Shown here piece after piece: positions 18,038-27,596 of a DNA stretch of 64,000 bases. Origin of the DNA: [Clostridium] asparagiforme DSM 15981. GTDB taxonomy: Bacteria > Bacillota > Clostridia > Lachnospirales > Lachnospiraceae. The stretch spans positions 3,534,001 through 3,598,000 of the forward strand of contig CP102272.1 of the NCBI GenBank assembly GCA_025149125.1. The letters are read 5' to 3'. Every line of letters begins with the position of its first letter. Position 1 is the stretch's first letter. Below the pieces are notes generated by a model that saw nothing but the letters and a program-made list of their open reading frames with translations, was not told the DNA's origin and searched no databases. The translations under genes and the position numbers were made by a program.

Positions 18038-19417
18038 ATGGCGTCAGTTGCAAAAGAAGAATTATTTGAGAGAACCCCAATCCCCAGGGCGGTGGCTTCC
18101 CTGTCCATCCCCACAATCATCAGCTCCCTGGTCATGGTCATCTACAGCATGGTGGACACCTATTTCGTGGGCCTGTTAAACGAACCGGTCCAGACCGCCG
18201 CGGTGGCCCTGGCCGCCCCGGTTCTGCTGGCTTTCAACGCAGTCAACAATCTGTTCGGCGTGGGCAGCTCCAGCATGATGAGCCGGGCAATGGGCTGTAA
18301 GGATTTCGATACGGTTAAAAAAAGCTCCGCCTTCGGATTTTACGGGGCATTATTTTTTGGTTTCCTGTTCGCAATCGTGTGCACGGTATTCCGCCCCGCG
18401 CTTTTGACCCTGCTGGGGGCCGACTCCGTGACGGCGGCCACCACCACGTCCTATCTGGACTGGACCGTCACCCTTGGAGCCGTCCCCGCCATTCTCAACG
18501 TGGTGATGGCCTACATGATCCGCTCCGAGGGTTCGTCCTTAAACGCCAGCATCGGAACCATGGGCGGCTGCGTAGTCAACATGATTCTGGATCCCATCTG
18601 CATCCTCCCCTGGGGACTTGACATGGGCGCGGCCGGCGCGGGCATGGCCACCTGCTTTGCCAACTGCTGCGCGCTGATTTACTTTTTCGGCTATATGATC
18701 GTAAAGCGCGGCAAGACCAGCGTCTGCATCTCTCCCCGGGCGTTTTCCCTGGAAAAACGCATCGTGCTGGGCGTGTGCGCAGTGGGAATCCCCGCCTCGA
18801 TCCAGAATCTGTTAAATGTGGTGGGCAGCACGGTGCTCAACAACCTGGCCGCCTCTTACGGCGCCGCCGCCCTGGCCGCCATGGGAATCTGCACCAAAAT
18901 CAACATGGTGCCCATGTACGTGGCCATGGGGCTTTCCCAGGGCGTTATGCCCCTCATCAGCTACAATTTCGCCAGCCGGGACTATAAGCGCATGAAATCC
19001 GCCCTGCTCTACACCATCCGCTGCTCCGAAGTGCTTCTCATAGCCTCCTCCTTCCTGATGTTCTTCTGCAGCGGCGCCCTGACCGGCCTGTTTATCAAGG
19101 ACCCTGACACCGTGGCCTACGGCTCCGCCTTTTTAAGGGGGTTCTGTCTGGCCCAGCCGGTGCTGGCCCTGGACTTTATGTGCGTAGGCACCTTCCAGGC
19201 GGTGGGAATGGGACGGGAATCCTTTGTGTTCGCGATCCTGCGCAAAATTGTGTTCGAGATTCCGCTGCTCCTTCTGCTGAACGCCATTTTCCCGCTCTAC
19301 GGCCTTCCCTTTGCACAGGCCATCGCGGAACTCATGATGGCTCTGATCGCAATCCCGGTCATGATCCGGTTTTTCCGCCGCTGCAGGGCGCAGGAGGAAC
19401 TACCGCTACAGGCTTAA
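18038..19417 (+). CDS. MATE family efflux transporter
   Basis: 459 residues with 12 hydrophobic segments. The opening (ERTPIPRAVASLSIPTIISSLVMVIYSMVDTYFVG) is the standard MatE repeat start and the fold repeats near residue 240. Members export cationic drugs, dyes or metabolites in exchange for Na+ or H+ in the cytoplasmic membrane. The start at 18038 has CGAGGA 9 bp upstream and a clear promoter at 17954-17982. It is transcribed away from the CdaR/PucR-type regulator gene, 228 bp from it, so joint control is possible but not shown. Confidence 0.9.
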   Translation: MASVAKEELFERTPIPRAVASLSIPTIISSLVMVIYSMVDTYFVGLLNEPVQTAAVALAAPVLLAFNAVNNLFGVGSSSMMSRAMGCKDFDTVKKSSAFGFYGALFFGFLFAIVCTVFRPALLTLLGADSVTAATTTSYLDWTVTLGAVPAILNVVMAYMIRSEGSSLNASIGTMGGCVVNMILDPICILPWGLDMGAAGAGMATCFANCCALIYFFGYMIVKRGKTSVCISPRAFSLEKRIVLGVCAVGIPASIQNLLNVVGSTVLNNLAASYGAAALAAMGICTKINMVPMYVAMGLSQGVMPLISYNFASRDYKRMKSALLYTIRCSEVLLIASSFLMFFCSGALTGLFIKDPDTVAYGSAFLRGFCLAQPVLALDFMCVGTFQAVGMGRESFVFAILRKIVFEIPLLLLLNAIFPLYGLPFAQAIAELMMALIAIPVMIRFFRRCRAQEELPLQA

Positions 19418-19424
19418 AATTACC

Positions 19425-19444
19425 GGCCCGGCATCCGCCGGGCC
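19425..19444 (+). terminator. GC-rich hairpin after the MATE gene
   Basis: GGCCCGGC (19425-19432) and GCCGGGCC (19437-19444) with a 4-nt loop, 8 bp after the MATE stop codon. The T-run is poor, so termination efficiency is uncertain. Confidence 0.45.
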
Positions 19445-19589
19445 AAACCTTTGTCCGCATCCGGCAGACCGGTGCGCTTTTATGCAAATTTTTATCTTCA
19501 AATCTACTGTACGAATCGGGGTTCAAAGAGTATAATGTAGATAATTGTCAATTTTTGTGTCTCGATTAAGCACTAGGGGGATTTTACTG

Positions 19590-22500
19590 ATGAGTATATG
19601 GCTGCAAATCGGAGCGGGGATTTTGCCTGCTCTTATCATTCTGCTCCTCTATCTGATGATCATTCGAAAAAACGTTGTCTCCTCTCTCATTCTCCTTTTT
19701 ATGTTCACAGCGGGCCTGTCTCTCTGCGTATTTCACAGCAAGCTGCCACTTTCAGGCGGTTCGAGAACAGCCTCCTGGAAAGCCGCTCCCGCGGAGAACA
19801 CCGATGCGGTGAAATCGGCCCAGGCCCAGGCGGACGCTCTGCCCGCGGATGAGACCATCCGGATCATCTACGGGCTGGCCGCCCGGAAACAAACCGCAGA
19901 GGCTGCCGGGATGTTAAAGCAGTTGATCGCAGACCACGGCTACGACACCTCCTGCGCGCTGGCTCAGGCGCGGATCAGCGCCGCCTCGGGCGACTTCACA
20001 GCGGCCAGGGTGCTCTACGAGAAGGCCAAAACCGTGTGGGACGACTCTGCGCCCAGGGAATACAACGCCGTAACCGAAGCCTGCGCCTCGCGCTCTGTGG
20101 ACACCGTGCTGCTGGCCCATTTGGACAGCTCTGATATCGCCGACCTGTACCCTGAGGGTGTGCCGGATACCGGCGATACCGGGGAGGCCGCCCGGCTTGT
20201 GTCCGACTATCTGGAACAGGCCGGTTCCGGCGGGGACGCCGACTACTCCGAGCTGGCCCGCGTCCTGGCCTCCACCCAGGAGCTCTACGACACCTTTCTG
20301 ACCAGCGGCGAGAAGGATGACAGCAGAATCCGCAGCCTGGAGGAAGATTTGGATCAGTGGGAAACGGACCGGCCCGAGGTATTTTCCCTGAAACAGGTAC
20401 GGGAGGCCCGGATGCGGCTTAAAATCCTGCAGGGAGACTACTCTTCCATCGCAGCGGACCTGACGGACGAATCCGATTATCATGAGATCATGGTCGCCTC
20501 GGAGCTGTATCTGAACGGGTATGTGAAAAAGTCCGACTTCGCCGGTTCCTACGCCCAGGCCGACGATGAAAGCCTGCGGACGGTCACGGGCCAGCTGCGC
20601 AAGATCCTCAATGCCGATATCGATCCCCAGACCGGAAAACAAGTGGAAGAACTGTTAAATGTATACAAAAACTACAAGGAAGACGCTCCCATGTACCGTA
20701 TGGAGCAGAACCTGTTAAGCTGCACGGACGAGCGCGGGTTCACCGACAGCTCCAAGGTCTATCTGCAGACGGCCAAGATGGAGCTTTTAAAGGACCGGGA
20801 GGACAAGGCCAAGGAGTACATCGGCCTGGCCATGGACACGGCGGCGGACTGCGAGGACCCGGAGTACACCGGTCCCATGTACCAGATTATGGGTATCATG
20901 GCCAACAAGGACGAGGCGGAAAGCCTGAAGGACGTGGCCCTCTACACCGACAACGTGCTGAACAACCAGCTGGAGATCGTGCTGCCGGAGACTGTCTCCG
21001 CGGACTCCGTCCAGACGCAGTTTTCCGGCTATATGACGGACTATGTGAGCATGCAGCGCTCTGCGGTCAATATCTCCAGCCTGGATGCCTCCGCATTCAG
21101 TGAGATCACCGCCTACGTGCAGATCGAGACCCCGGTGGACTACAGCATCGACGAGCTGAAAAGCCACATCACCGTGGAGGACTGCGGGGCTCAGATTTCA
21201 GAATATAACCTGGAGAAGGTGGAGTACAGCTCCGCCAACATGCTGCTCTGCTGCGACGTGTCCGGCAGTATGCAGGGCCGCCCCATCGAGGATTCCAGAG
21301 CCGCCGTCATCAGCATGGCCGAATCCATGAGCGGAAACGCCCGGCTGGGCGTGATTCTGTTCAACAGCTCCGTGCAGGGCCTCACCGATTTCACCGTGCA
21401 GCCCGATGTGATCCGCAGCACCGCCGAATCCATGACGGCAAACGGCGGCACCAACATCTTTGACACCGTGGTCCATGGGCTGGAAAGTTTCCCCAAAAAC
21501 GGTCCCGAAGTGCTCAACACCCTGGTTGTTATGTCCGACGGCCAGGAAAACAACGCCCATTCTGCGGAGGAGATTCAGACCGCCATCGGGCAAGCGGCCA
21601 AAGACAAATCCATTCTGGTACACTGTCTTGGCCTGGGCAGCGAGGTGGATGCGAATTATCTCCAGACCATCGCCCAGAGCGCCGGCGGCACCTACCAGTA
21701 TGTGACGGACTCTTCCTCCCTCGCCGTGTTTTACCAGAACCTGGCCAGCCAGCAGAACTATACATACAAATTGCAGTACCGCGCAACGGACACCCTGTCT
21801 GTGGACCGGGAGCTGAAGGTCAGCCTGAACGACTCGGAATATTTGTATGATATTGAGGCTTATACGCTGCCGGGAGAAAACAGCGCGGGTGAAAGCAGCG
21901 GGGACGGCCAGCACGATCTGGTCTACCTGGGCGGCCTTTCCATCCAGGGGCTGGACACCAGGCTTTTATTCAAGAGTGTGAACCCGGCCACCGTGCATCT
22001 GCTGGGAACCGGCTTTAAGAAAAACGACTCCGTCACAGTCCAGATGATGATGAACAATAACGGAACCCATGGGCTGACCTACGATGTAAAGGCGGAATTC
22101 AAAGACGAGAATACTTTTAATCTGACCATACCGCCCTCAGTGGCCTGCGGCGTCTATGACGTGAAGGTGAAAATCCGCGGGCGCACCGCTTATCTGGACC
22201 GGGAGCTGACCGTTCAGGTCCAGGGCACGGAACAGACCACCGCCTTCGGCCCCTACGTTTTCACCTCCTACCAAAAGCAGACGGTGGGCGACAGCACGCT
22301 GCTCAGCGGGTATGTGACGTTAAACAACTGGCTCTGTTTTAAGGGCGATTTGGTTTTGCGGGGTTCTCTGGACAACACGCAGATTCAGATGGAGGACTCC
22401 ACCGGTTCCTACATCCGCTACTACTCCGGCCGCAGCAAGGGCCTGGCGGAATTATTGCGCAGCAAGAACATGGTGCTGCCGCTGCCGTCCCTTGGCACGC

Positions 22501-23672
22501 TGAAGCTGTACAACGATATACAGCACAACGCTTCGGACAAGGAATACCAGGTGGACGTGGGGATTATCCCGCAACTCACCTTCCCCTCCGCATTTGCGAT
22601 GAATACCCCCGGGTACTCCCTGTACCCCGACCGGCTTACAATCAACGCAATGGCGTTTACCACCCGCTTTCCGTTCCAGGACAAAATTTTCAAACCCAAC
22701 GACGGGAAACTGTTCACGTTCAGCGTGAAGGAATTCGGTGGAATCCTGTCGCCGGATAATATTGACGTAACCTTTAATGGCGAGCTGGGCGGCGACAGCG
22801 ATATCGCTTACCAGACCAATTTTATGAGCCTGCCGCTCAAAATACGGCCGTCCGGTAAGTTAAACCTTGACACGCTGAAGGATACCTACGAGATTTCCCT
22901 CTACACCAAGGTGCTGTTCTTCCAGGAAGATGAGAATATCGGTCTCTCCGCCAAGTGGGACGGCAAGCTGATTCCCGCAAGCATGGAACTCATGTTGCCC
23001 TTTAAAAAGACCGTAGTTGTCAGCGGCGTGCCCATAACCTTTGACAATTTCCGTGTGGGAGTGGACAACTTTGATATCACGAAATGGATGGAAATTACGC
23101 TGGTGGGTAAAATGGACGCCTCCGCCTACTCCCTCAAGAGCCTTGCGCCCCAGGTAGCGGAATATATCGGGGACTTGAGCCTGCTCAAGCTGGAGAACTC
23201 CACCCTGCGGTTGAATTATCTCGGTATGGAGGCCAAGACCACGGCCAAGATACTGGAGCATATGGAAGTCGGAAACGCGCAGCTCCAACTGGGCAACTTC
23301 CCTTACACCAACCAGCTTTTGAACATGGACTCAGAAAATGTATATGGCATACACGGCGAGGTACAGCTGGGCGTGGGGCTCAATACCAACAACTGCGATA
23401 TCAACCTCAGCGGCACCGGAAAGATCACCGTCACCAACCGCTTTGTGGGTCTCTCTGCGGACGGTGACTGCCATTTCTACATCCATTGGTGGGTACTGGT
23501 CAACCGGTTCAACGCCCAGGGCATGTCCACAGCCGGTTATTTCCTGGATCACGACCGGGTTGGCACCTTTACCATCCGCTTTAGAAGCTCTGCCGACAAC
23601 CAGAAGGAACAGAATTTCAGCATTTCCGCCTCTAAAAATGGGCTCTATATGAACGGAAAGAAGGTATTTTAG
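19590..23672 (+). CDS. Giant membrane-anchored VWA-domain surface protein
   Basis: 1360 residues. Two hydrophobic helices lie at the N terminus (about residues 6-24 and 28-46). A helical, repeat-like region follows to about 480 with alternating Ala and acidic/aromatic positions, TPR-like in feel. A von Willebrand A domain occupies about 545-735: the MIDAS motif DVSGS begins at D556, with the TNIFD threonine and MSDGQE aspartate behind it, so metal binding is intact. Beta-rich segments fill the remaining 600 residues. I prefer the ATG at 19590 (AGGGGG upstream); a TTG at 19545 lies only 9 bp beyond a TATAAT at 19531-19536, too close to the likely transcription start. Most of the chain is predicted to be extracellular. 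It is coupled with the next gene. The function is unknown; the VWA suggests ligand or partner binding. Confidence 0.8.
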   Translation: MSIWLQIGAGILPALIILLLYLMIIRKNVVSSLILLFMFTAGLSLCVFHSKLPLSGGSRTASWKAAPAENTDAVKSAQAQADALPADETIRIIYGLAARKQTAEAAGMLKQLIADHGYDTSCALAQARISAASGDFTAARVLYEKAKTVWDDSAPREYNAVTEACASRSVDTVLLAHLDSSDIADLYPEGVPDTGDTGEAARLVSDYLEQAGSGGDADYSELARVLASTQELYDTFLTSGEKDDSRIRSLEEDLDQWETDRPEVFSLKQVREARMRLKILQGDYSSIAADLTDESDYHEIMVASELYLNGYVKKSDFAGSYAQADDESLRTVTGQLRKILNADIDPQTGKQVEELLNVYKNYKEDAPMYRMEQNLLSCTDERGFTDSSKVYLQTAKMELLKDREDKAKEYIGLAMDTAADCEDPEYTGPMYQIMGIMANKDEAESLKDVALYTDNVLNNQLEIVLPETVSADSVQTQFSGYMTDYVSMQRSAVNISSLDASAFSEITAYVQIETPVDYSIDELKSHITVEDCGAQISEYNLEKVEYSSANMLLCCDVSGSMQGRPIEDSRAAVISMAESMSGNARLGVILFNSSVQGLTDFTVQPDVIRSTAESMTANGGTNIFDTVVHGLESFPKNGPEVLNTLVVMSDGQENNAHSAEEIQTAIGQAAKDKSILVHCLGLGSEVDANYLQTIAQSAGGTYQYVTDSSSLAVFYQNLASQQNYTYKLQYRATDTLSVDRELKVSLNDSEYLYDIEAYTLPGENSAGESSGDGQHDLVYLGGLSIQGLDTRLLFKSVNPATVHLLGTGFKKNDSVTVQMMMNNNGTHGLTYDVKAEFKDENTFNLTIPPSVACGVYDVKVKIRGRTAYLDRELTVQVQGTEQTTAFGPYVFTSYQKQTVGDSTLLSGYVTLNNWLCFKGDLVLRGSLDNTQIQMEDSTGSYIRYYSGRSKGLAELLRSKNMVLPLPSLGTLKLYNDIQHNASDKEYQVDVGIIPQLTFPSAFAMNTPGYSLYPDRLTINAMAFTTRFPFQDKIFKPNDGKLFTFSVKEFGGILSPDNIDVTFNGELGGDSDIAYQTNFMSLPLKIRPSGKLNLDTLKDTYEISLYTKVLFFQEDENIGLSAKWDGKLIPASMELMLPFKKTVVVSGVPITFDNFRVGVDNFDITKWMEITLVGKMDASAYSLKSLAPQVAEYIGDLSLLKLENSTLRLNYLGMEAKTTAKILEHMEVGNAQLQLGNFPYTNQLLNMDSENVYGIHGEVQLGVGLNTNNCDINLSGTGKITVTNRFVGLSADGDCHFYIHWWVLVNRFNAQGMSTAGYFLDHDRVGTFTIRFRSSADNQKEQNFSISASKNGLYMNGKKVF

Positions 23673-23673
23673 T

Positions 23674-25977
23674 ATGGGAACAGTACGCAACGGAATAACT
23701 GACAGGAAACAATTATTGCGGCATCTGACCGGCGCGCTGTTCTTCCTGATGATTCTCTTTAAAATGGCCGGGACCGCGTTTGGCGAGGAGCAGTCCCGGG
23801 AACTGATGGTCCTGCCGCGTCAGGCTCATATCGTAGTGTCCATCGGCTATGAGACGGAGATGCCGGATATTACGCTGATTTCCCCCGACGGCACGGCCTA
23901 CTCCGAGGCCGCCGGGAATGTGCGGGTGGAACACGGAGAGAATACGGCTTTTTACTTTCTGCCCGACGCGCTGGCCGGTCAGTGGCTGATCCGTTTCGAC
24001 AAAAAGTCCAACCCGGCTATCACTGCCGACTATGCGGAGTACACCCCCGATCTGACCATTGACTCCCTGGTTTTAAAAGGCGTTTCCGGCAGTCAGGCTG
24101 AGATTTCCTTTCATACCAGTTACGCGAAGGACGTCACCTACAATTATGTGGTGTATGCGGTGCTTCTGGACGAAAACCGCAATGTAACCGGTCAGAAGGA
24201 GCTGGATCACGGAACCGCCCGGACCGGCCAAGACGAAAACCGGCGGATCAGTTTAAGCAACTTGTCCTCCTACGAAAATTATTATCTGGAGCTGGAGGTC
24301 TACTTGAAGGAGTACGGTTTGGAAACCTACGACACCCGCATCACCGACCAGAATTTCGGCTATGTCAACGAACATCAGCCGGAAGCCATAGGCGGTGTCA
24401 AGGTGGAAATCGATCCGGCCAAGCTGCTGTTTACCATGGACTGGAGCGATTACAAGGTGTCCTGCGACCAGTACCTGGCCGCCTTTTACACGGCTGCCTC
24501 CCCGGATACCCCGCTATCCTATCAAAGCGTGGAGAGCGGCTACAACTCCGTGATCTTTGACCTGCCCTCGGATGTCCATGCGATGACCGTGGAATTGACC
24601 TACATCCGAAACGGCGTGGCCTCCGCTCCATACCGCCGCCAGATCGACTGGGAAAAGGGCTTGATCCTTTCCATCGATACTCCGGAAAATACCAACAGCG
24701 TCCAGGCGGTGATCACCTACGAGACCGACGCCCAGCGAAACGCGGTGATCTCGGTGAACGAAACCTCACAGCAGGTGGTGCTGACAGGCAGCGACAGTAT
24801 CTCCATACAGCTGGAAGAATTTTCCAATGAGGTGAGCGTGCGCTGCGCCCTGGACGACATGACCGATGTGATTTACCGGAAATCCATTTATTCGGACCGG
24901 ATCGCGCCGGTTCTGCGCTTCTACGAGAAGGTGGACGCCATCTCGGTGGAGGAGGATCATTTCCTGCTCACCGGCGAGACGGAGCCCGGCTGCAAGCTCA
25001 CGGTCAACGGGACGGAATATCCCATGAACGAGGATGGAAGCTTTCTGGCGGACCTGCCCCTGGAAAAGGATGAGAACGTCTTTTCCGTGATCTCCACCGA
25101 TCCGGCCGGAAACCAGTCCGCCCAGAACGTGACCATCTACCACGGGGACGTGCCCGCGGCCGCAGCCATAGCCGCCGGTCAGAACGGCGACGGAGACGGT
25201 ATGGGATATCTGCCCATGTTTTTCACCATGCTGATCGGCATGTCGGTGGTTCTGACCGTAATTCTCACCGGCGTTGTCCTTGGAAAGCGCAGAGCGCTGA
25301 TCCGCGGTGTCATGACCGTGACCACCCTGCGCAACGTATTTCTGCTGGTGACCGGTTTTCTGGCCGCCGCCGCAGCCTTTGCCCGTCTGTTGGCCGAACG
25401 GGCCCGGGCGGCCGCAGAATCCCTGGCCTTCATCCGCGCGGCCCAGCGCTCGCCCCAGGAGGCCCACCTCATGCTAAAGGACTATGAGAACCTAAACCGG
25501 ATCTTTTTTGTCCTGGCCGCTGCCGCGGGCATCTGCCTGGCAAGCTCTATCCTGTTCATGGTGCTGAACCGCGCGCTGAAAAAACGCCGGAATACACCGC
25601 CCGGCCCGGAGGGCTCGCATCGAATAAAGCCCAAGCCCAGGACCGGACAGCGGCAGCCAACCGCTCCCAAAGTGACGGCGAAAACGGAACCCAAGGCAGC
25701 TCCGGCCGAACCGAAAACGGTTAAAACCGGCGTTCCGGCGCCTGAGCCGGCGAAGTCCGCCGGGGCTGTAGCAGGTGCCCCTGCGCAGTCATCCTCCGGG
25801 TCCGCGGAAGCCGCCCCTCCGCAGTCACCTTCCGAATCCGTCGCAGACAGCGCAGCCGAAAGCACAAACGCGGCCCCAGCCGCTCCACCGGCTGTATTCT
25901 GCCCGCACTGCGGCAAAATGATCAAAAAGTCAAAGGCGATGTTCTGCCCGTTCTGCGGCAAATCCCTTCGCTCATAA
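23674..25977 (+). CDS. Membrane protein with Ig-like ectodomain and cytoplasmic double zinc ribbon
   Basis: 767 residues, starting one base after the stop of the VWA gene. There is an N-terminal hydrophobic leader (about 16-36) and a beta-rich ectodomain of about 470 residues, including an Ig/CARDB-like segment with GETEPGCKLTVNG. Three membrane helices follow near 508-535, 548-572 and 609-632. After a 110-residue Pro/Ala/Lys-rich linker comes a terminal zinc ribbon, FCPHCGK...FCPFCGK (four Cys near 743-761). So the outside is sensor- or adhesion-like and the inside ends in a metal-binding module. No enzyme motif was seen. The tight spacing makes it an obligate partner of the VWA protein. Confidence 0.78.
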   Translation: MGTVRNGITDRKQLLRHLTGALFFLMILFKMAGTAFGEEQSRELMVLPRQAHIVVSIGYETEMPDITLISPDGTAYSEAAGNVRVEHGENTAFYFLPDALAGQWLIRFDKKSNPAITADYAEYTPDLTIDSLVLKGVSGSQAEISFHTSYAKDVTYNYVVYAVLLDENRNVTGQKELDHGTARTGQDENRRISLSNLSSYENYYLELEVYLKEYGLETYDTRITDQNFGYVNEHQPEAIGGVKVEIDPAKLLFTMDWSDYKVSCDQYLAAFYTAASPDTPLSYQSVESGYNSVIFDLPSDVHAMTVELTYIRNGVASAPYRRQIDWEKGLILSIDTPENTNSVQAVITYETDAQRNAVISVNETSQQVVLTGSDSISIQLEEFSNEVSVRCALDDMTDVIYRKSIYSDRIAPVLRFYEKVDAISVEEDHFLLTGETEPGCKLTVNGTEYPMNEDGSFLADLPLEKDENVFSVISTDPAGNQSAQNVTIYHGDVPAAAAIAAGQNGDGDGMGYLPMFFTMLIGMSVVLTVILTGVVLGKRRALIRGVMTVTTLRNVFLLVTGFLAAAAAFARLLAERARAAAESLAFIRAAQRSPQEAHLMLKDYENLNRIFFVLAAAAGICLASSILFMVLNRALKKRRNTPPGPEGSHRIKPKPRTGQRQPTAPKVTAKTEPKAAPAEPKTVKTGVPAPEPAKSAGAVAGAPAQSSSGSAEAAPPQSPSESVADSAAESTNAAPAAPPAVFCPHCGKMIKKSKAMFCPFCGKSLRS

Positions 25978-25986
25978 TCAAAAAGT

Positions 25987-26016
25987 GGCCGGCCCCATCG
26001 CGCCGGCCGTTTTTTT
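25987..26016 (+). terminator. Rho-independent terminator of the VWA operon
   Basis: GGCCGGC (25987-25993) and GCCGGCC (26002-26008) with an 8-nt loop, followed by seven T residues (26010-26016). Confidence 0.88.
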
Positions 26017-26071
26017 GCTGAATGTAATGTGCCCCAATCAAAACACCCCTAAATGAAACGGAGCAAACACA

Positions 26072-26503
26072 ATGAAACACTATCTGAGAGGCCAGCTTGC
26101 CAAAGCCGCCCGGCTGAACAAAGAGACTCTGCGCTACTATGAAAATAACGGTCTGATCCCACCGGCCCAACGGGACTCAAACGGCTACAGGTCCTATCCC
26201 GCCGAAACTTTGGTTCTCCTGGAGTTTATCTCGGTGGCAAAAGCCGCAGGTTTTACGCTGAAAGAAATCAAGGAACTCTTTTCCGCTCTGCATGGCGAGG
26301 AATTCCAAAAAGAGCAGCTGGAGTCCATAATCGTGAAAAAGCTGGCGGATATCGACGAAACCCAAAAAGCCCTTAATCTTGCGCGGGAGCGGCTTCTGGA
26401 CATGAGAGCGCATTTGGACTCCCCCCTGGAATGCCCAGTGTTTGAAGCCTGCCAAATTTTGGATCAACACGGTCAAACACGCGGTGTAGAAAAATCCTCT
26501 TGA
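26072..26503 (+). CDS. MerR-family transcriptional regulator
   Basis: 143 residues. The winged helix-turn-helix (AARLNKETLRYYENNGLIPP, then GYRSYPAETL) is diagnostic of MerR, followed by the long dimerisation helix and a short C-terminal region with a single cysteine (ECPVFEAC gives two with the last). No classical mercury or copper loop is present. Its stop codon overlaps the -35 element of a promoter with an over-long 20-bp spacer (26500-26531) that drives the next gene. It therefore probably twists that promoter into activity. The signal is unknown; redox or a small electrophile is an inference from the EFR1 target. Confidence 0.88.
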   Translation: MKHYLRGQLAKAARLNKETLRYYENNGLIPPAQRDSNGYRSYPAETLVLLEFISVAKAAGFTLKEIKELFSALHGEEFQKEQLESIIVKKLADIDETQKALNLARERLLDMRAHLDSPLECPVFEACQILDQHGQTRGVEKSS

Positions 26504-26531
26504 CATTGTACTATAGTACAGACCTTATACT
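26500..26531 (+). promoter_or_regulatory. MerR-type promoter with palindromic operator in a long spacer
   Basis: TTGACA (26500-26505) and TATACT (26526-26531) are 20 bp apart (19 if TTATAC is used), longer than the optimal 17. Inside lies a perfect 14-bp palindrome, TGTACTATAGTACA (26507-26520). This is the classic MerR architecture, in which the activator unwinds a stretched spacer. Confidence 0.82.
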
Positions 26532-26565
26532 GAAGGCGTACTATTTTCAACAAGGAGGAAAACAT

Positions 26566-27327
26566 ATGAAAATTTACTATCTGTCCGCTACCGGAAACAG
26601 CCTGGTCACTGCCCGTAGGCTGGCCCGCGAATTGGATGAGGACGTCACGCTGGAGTCCTTTCGTTCCATCCGCCTCTTGCCTGAGATTGAGACCGGCGAT
26701 ACGGCGGTTGGCTTTGTATTTCCGGTTTATTTTGCAGATGTTCCCCGGGAATTTCTCGCATGCATCCAGAGAATGAAATTCCGCCGGAACACCTATCTGT
26801 TCGCCATTGCCACCTGCAACGGAGTCCCCGGCACGACTCTGCGGACCCTGTCCGGCGCTCTCGAAACGAAAGGCGCACGTTTATCCGCTGCATTCTCCCT
26901 GGATATGCCCGGCAACGCTCTGATAACGCCCCAGGCCGCGTCCGATAAGCGGTTGAACGAGTTTCCCGGGCGCTTATCGCAGATCGCACGCACGATCGCA
27001 CGCAGGGGGCAAACCTCTATTCCCCGAACTCCGGTGTGGGAAAGCCTTCGCTCCGCGGCAGTGCGCGCCATAGGCCCCCGTTTTGTGGTGAATCCCCAAA
27101 AATTTCACACGGTGGAGACGGCCTGCATTGGCTGTGGCCTCTGCGCGCGGGTCTGCCCGGCCTCAAACATCATCATCTCCAACAATCGCGCCCGCTGGGG
27201 TTCCAACTGCATACACTGTCTGGCTTGTTTCCACTGGTGTCCCAAACAGGCGATACACATCGGCGGCTTACTCACAGACCGCCCCAGATACCATCACCCC
27301 GAAGTATCTCCCTCCGATCTCTGCTGA
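26566..27327 (+). CDS. EFR1 family flavodoxin-ferredoxin fusion protein
   Basis: 253 residues. The N-terminal flavodoxin-like part binds FMN (YLSATGNSLVTA at the phosphate loop, VFPVYFADVP further on). The C-terminal part has two [4Fe-4S] sites: Cys187-x2-190-x2-193-x3-197 and Cys215-x2-218-x2-221-x3-225. I chose the ATG at 26566 with AAGGAGG 8 bp upstream. EFR1 proteins are thought to be cytoplasmic electron carriers or reductases, common in anaerobic Firmicutes. Control by the adjacent MerR protein is strongly suggested by the promoter. Confidence 0.87.
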   Translation: MKIYYLSATGNSLVTARRLARELDEDVTLESFRSIRLLPEIETGDTAVGFVFPVYFADVPREFLACIQRMKFRRNTYLFAIATCNGVPGTTLRTLSGALETKGARLSAAFSLDMPGNALITPQAASDKRLNEFPGRLSQIARTIARRGQTSIPRTPVWESLRSAAVRAIGPRFVVNPQKFHTVETACIGCGLCARVCPASNIIISNNRARWGSNCIHCLACFHWCPKQAIHIGGLLTDRPRYHHPEVSPSDLC

Positions 27328-27474
27328 CATTTGCGGATCATGCAGCCCTGCGGCCCGCCGCGCCGGTTCCGGGCTGTATGATCCGTTTTCCCTTTGCTTA
27401 AAAATATATTTCTATAAAACGCATTTTTTATTTCCTTTAGAAATTATTTTATTTTCTCTATTTTATAATTTTAG

Positions 27475-27513
27475 TAGACAAAAGCCACTATTTTTCTTTG
27501 CCATTTTTGTCTA
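27475..27513. promoter_or_regulatory. Inverted repeat upstream of the marR promoter
   Basis: TAGACAAAA (27475-27483) and TTTTGTCTA (27505-27513) form a perfect 9-bp inverted repeat 21 bp apart inside a very AT-rich stretch (about 27410-27530). It could be an operator, possibly for MarR itself. Confidence 0.35.
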
Positions 27514-27532
27514 TTTTTTATCGCCCACCGAC

Positions 27533-27562
27533 ATGACATTCTCCCGCCGTCCATGCTATAAT
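27533..27562 (+). promoter_or_regulatory. marR-family gene promoter
   Basis: ATGACA (27533-27538) and a perfect TATAAT (27557-27562) separated by 18 bp. The transcription start would be near 27570, about 27 nt before the start codon. The rest of the 27328-27596 gap is AT-rich sequence with no coding signal that I can support. Confidence 0.6.
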
Positions 27563-27596
27563 CAAATTATCGCGGCAGAAAGGCGGAAAACAATCT

